Assembly: GCA_030145595.1 (NCBI GenBank)
Contig: JAQYVG010000232.1
Span: 1 to 5,126, forward strand
Direction of reading: 5' to 3'
DNA length: 5,126 bases
Source of the DNA: Desulfobacterales bacterium
GTDB taxonomy: Bacteria; Desulfobacterota; Desulfobacteria; Desulfobacterales; UBA11574
The notes beneath the pieces are model-generated. The model was not told where the DNA came from. It saw nothing but the letters and a program-made list of their open reading frames with translations, and made no database searches. Position numbers and translations under genes: made by a program. The number at the start of each line of letters is the position of its first letter. The stretch's first letter is position 1. This document shows positions 4,671 through 5,126 of the stretch, piece after piece.

Positions 4671-4853
4671 ATGGAAAAATTTCCGGCACATTGCACGGTA
4701 TGCGGCGCAAAGCTGTGCATTAAAAAAACCTGACGCCGGGTTTATCTGCACTGCAAGTCTTGCAGTAGCGAATACCCGCTGGAAAAGTATAAAGATTTGA
4801 TGGATGATGTTTTCGAGAAGGCGCTTGCGAACATACGCTGTGACCGATTATGA
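4671..4853 (+). CDS. Dual-CXXC small selenoprotein, in-frame TGA read as selenocysteine
   Basis: The ATG at 4671 opens a frame with one internal TGA (4731-4733) and a final TGA at 4851-4853. Read through, it gives 60 residues. A first C-T-V-C (8-11), C16, selenocysteine 21 and a second C-K-S-C (28-31) come first. Then follow a helical tail rich in D and E (L-E-K-Y-K-D-L-M-D-D-V-F-E-K) and an end I-R-C-D-R-L. Two CXXC pairs with aligned spacing on both sides of the TGA would be lost if TGA were a stop. The pattern and the C-D-R-L end match, from memory, the family named dual CXXC motif small (seleno)protein in NCBI models, found in deltaproteobacteria. Function is unknown; a zinc-ribbon or redox role is inferred. 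A SECIS-like hairpin follows the TGA. The ribosome binding site is weak, with no GGAG before the ATG. It is divergent from argJ. The alternative is a recent nonsense pseudogene of the Cys form. Confidence 0.78.
4734..4778 (+). promoter_or_regulatory. Bacterial-type SECIS stem-loop for the TGA at 4731-4733
   Basis: Directly after the TGA, CGGGT (4737-4741) can pair with ACCCG (4774-4778) to form a lower stem. Above an internal loop, CTGCAA (4751-4756) pairs perfectly with TTGCAG (4760-4765), leaving a GTC apical loop, or an AGTCT loop if the top pair opens. The apical loop begins 24 bases after the TGA and has a G in its first two positions. Both features are what is known of bacterial SECIS elements read by SelB (apical loop roughly 16-37 nt from UGA, guanine near the loop start). 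The hairpin is inside the coding region, as expected in bacteria. Confidence 0.72.
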
Positions 4854-4857
4854 TGGT

Positions 4858-4890
4858 TTCGTAAAAAGCAAAGTTTTTCCTTTTTACGAA
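4858..4890 (+). terminator. Terminator-like hairpin behind the selenoprotein gene
   Basis: TTCGTAAAAAG (4858-4868) and CTTTTTACGAA (4880-4890) are perfect 11-base inverted repeats with an 11-base loop, starting 5 bases after the stop codon. The stem is A/T-rich and the following sequence (CGTTTTAAGCTTTTAG) is only moderately T-rich, so it is not an ideal intrinsic terminator. It may instead be a short palindromic repeat: GTTCGT-AAG-type words recur in the palindrome at 4986-5103. Confidence 0.42.
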
Positions 4891-4985
4891 CGTTTTAAGC
4901 TTTTAGTATTTGAGGGGTCGGGGAGTTTTCGCTGTAAGACCGCTCAATGCATAATCATATTTTAAACCGTGTGAACTCGTACATA

Positions 4986-5103
4986 AAGGTTCGTAAAGAA
5001 AGAACAGAAGCTTTCGCAATAATATTAATTGTTTTTCTTGACGAACCGCTGATTCTTGCGATGGCAGCTTTTGGCAATACGTCTGTTCTTTCTAACGATC
5101 CTT
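4986..5103. repeat. Long imperfect palindrome (possible third MITE-like element)
   Basis: The outer arms AAGGTTCGTAAAGAAAGAAC.. (4986-5008) and TCTGTTCTTTCTAACGATCC.. (5082-5103) are inverted copies with two substitutions and one gap. Inside, TCGCAATAAT (5014-5023) pairs with ATTCTTGCGA (5052-5061). A further inverted copy of the left arm, GTTTTTCTTGACGAACC, lies at 5031-5047, so two alternative hairpins are possible. Its ends are AAGG/CCTT. No transposase is present. A 52-codon frame (4947-5105) crosses it but is not convincing as a gene. Confidence 0.5.
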
Positions 5104-5126
5104 AATATACTCAAACAGCACACGCC

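Larger units (their letters stand above)
4854..5126. other. Gene-poor right end of the window
   Basis: These 273 bases hold the hairpin at 4858-4890 and the long palindrome at 4986-5103, and no coding region I can support. On the minus strand the last bases read R-V-L-F-E-Y-I-K-D-R and then TAG (5092-5094). This could be the very 3' end of a gene entering from the right, upstream of argJ, but ten codons are too few to call. Confidence 0.45.

Noticed and set aside
4947..5105. A 52-codon plus-strand frame (ATG 4947 to TAA 5103-5105)
   Set aside because: It is mostly inside the long palindrome at 4986-5103, has no ribosome binding site and shows no family resemblance.
5092..5126. Possible 3' end of a minus-strand gene reading R-V-L-F-E-Y-I-K-D-R then TAG
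   Set aside because: Only about ten codons are in the window and they overlap the palindrome arm; it cannot be separated from chance.

Overview
The window looks like chromosomal DNA of a sulfate-reducing or related deltaproteobacterium (Desulfobacterota, probably Desulfobacterales). This is an inference. It rests on a small dual-CXXC (seleno)protein with an in-frame TGA, on protein sequences of that flavour, and on the many short palindromic interspersed repeats between ordinary housekeeping genes. No rRNA, tRNA, CRISPR array or transposase gene was seen.

Layout, left to right. Positions 1-478 hold the 3' part of a bifunctional-nuclease-domain (DUF151) gene that runs in from the left edge. 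Positions 484-627 are a gene-less pair of inverted short-tandem-repeat arrays: 8-mers GGTTCARA, then 7-mers AACCCAG, meeting at a perfect palindrome. Positions 720-1877 encode an exported SurA/PpiC-type peptidyl-prolyl isomerase. Its first codons are split from its signal peptide by an in-frame insertion of about 165 bp made of a MITE-like palindrome. A second MITE-like palindrome (1879-2022) follows its stop codon, then a small four-cysteine protein (2042-2197).

The minus strand carries three genes in tandem, transcribed right to left: argJ (3414-4598), a four-helix-bundle S23/IVP-family gene (2997-3362) and an RluF-like 23S rRNA pseudouridine synthase (2222-2923). The S23-family gene is bracketed on both sides by inverted arrays of degenerate heptamers (GTTRCGK on the left, AACTCGC on the right). 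One array touches the start codon of the pseudouridine synthase. The cassette therefore appears to have been dropped between argJ and the synthase gene. The gene-less arrays at 484-627 have the same architecture and may be an empty or decayed version.

Divergent from argJ, positions 4671-4853 on the plus strand encode a 60-residue protein with two CXXC motifs. It is interrupted by an in-frame TGA followed at the right distance by a bacterial-type SECIS hairpin, so it is a strong selenoprotein candidate. The remaining 270 bases hold a terminator-like hairpin and another long imperfect palindrome, with no convincing gene.

The housekeeping genes serve separate jobs: envelope protein folding, arginine biosynthesis and rRNA modification. 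The unusual content is the repeat biology around them: three MITE-like palindromes, two inverted-array loci with one S23-family cargo gene, and the selenoprotein.
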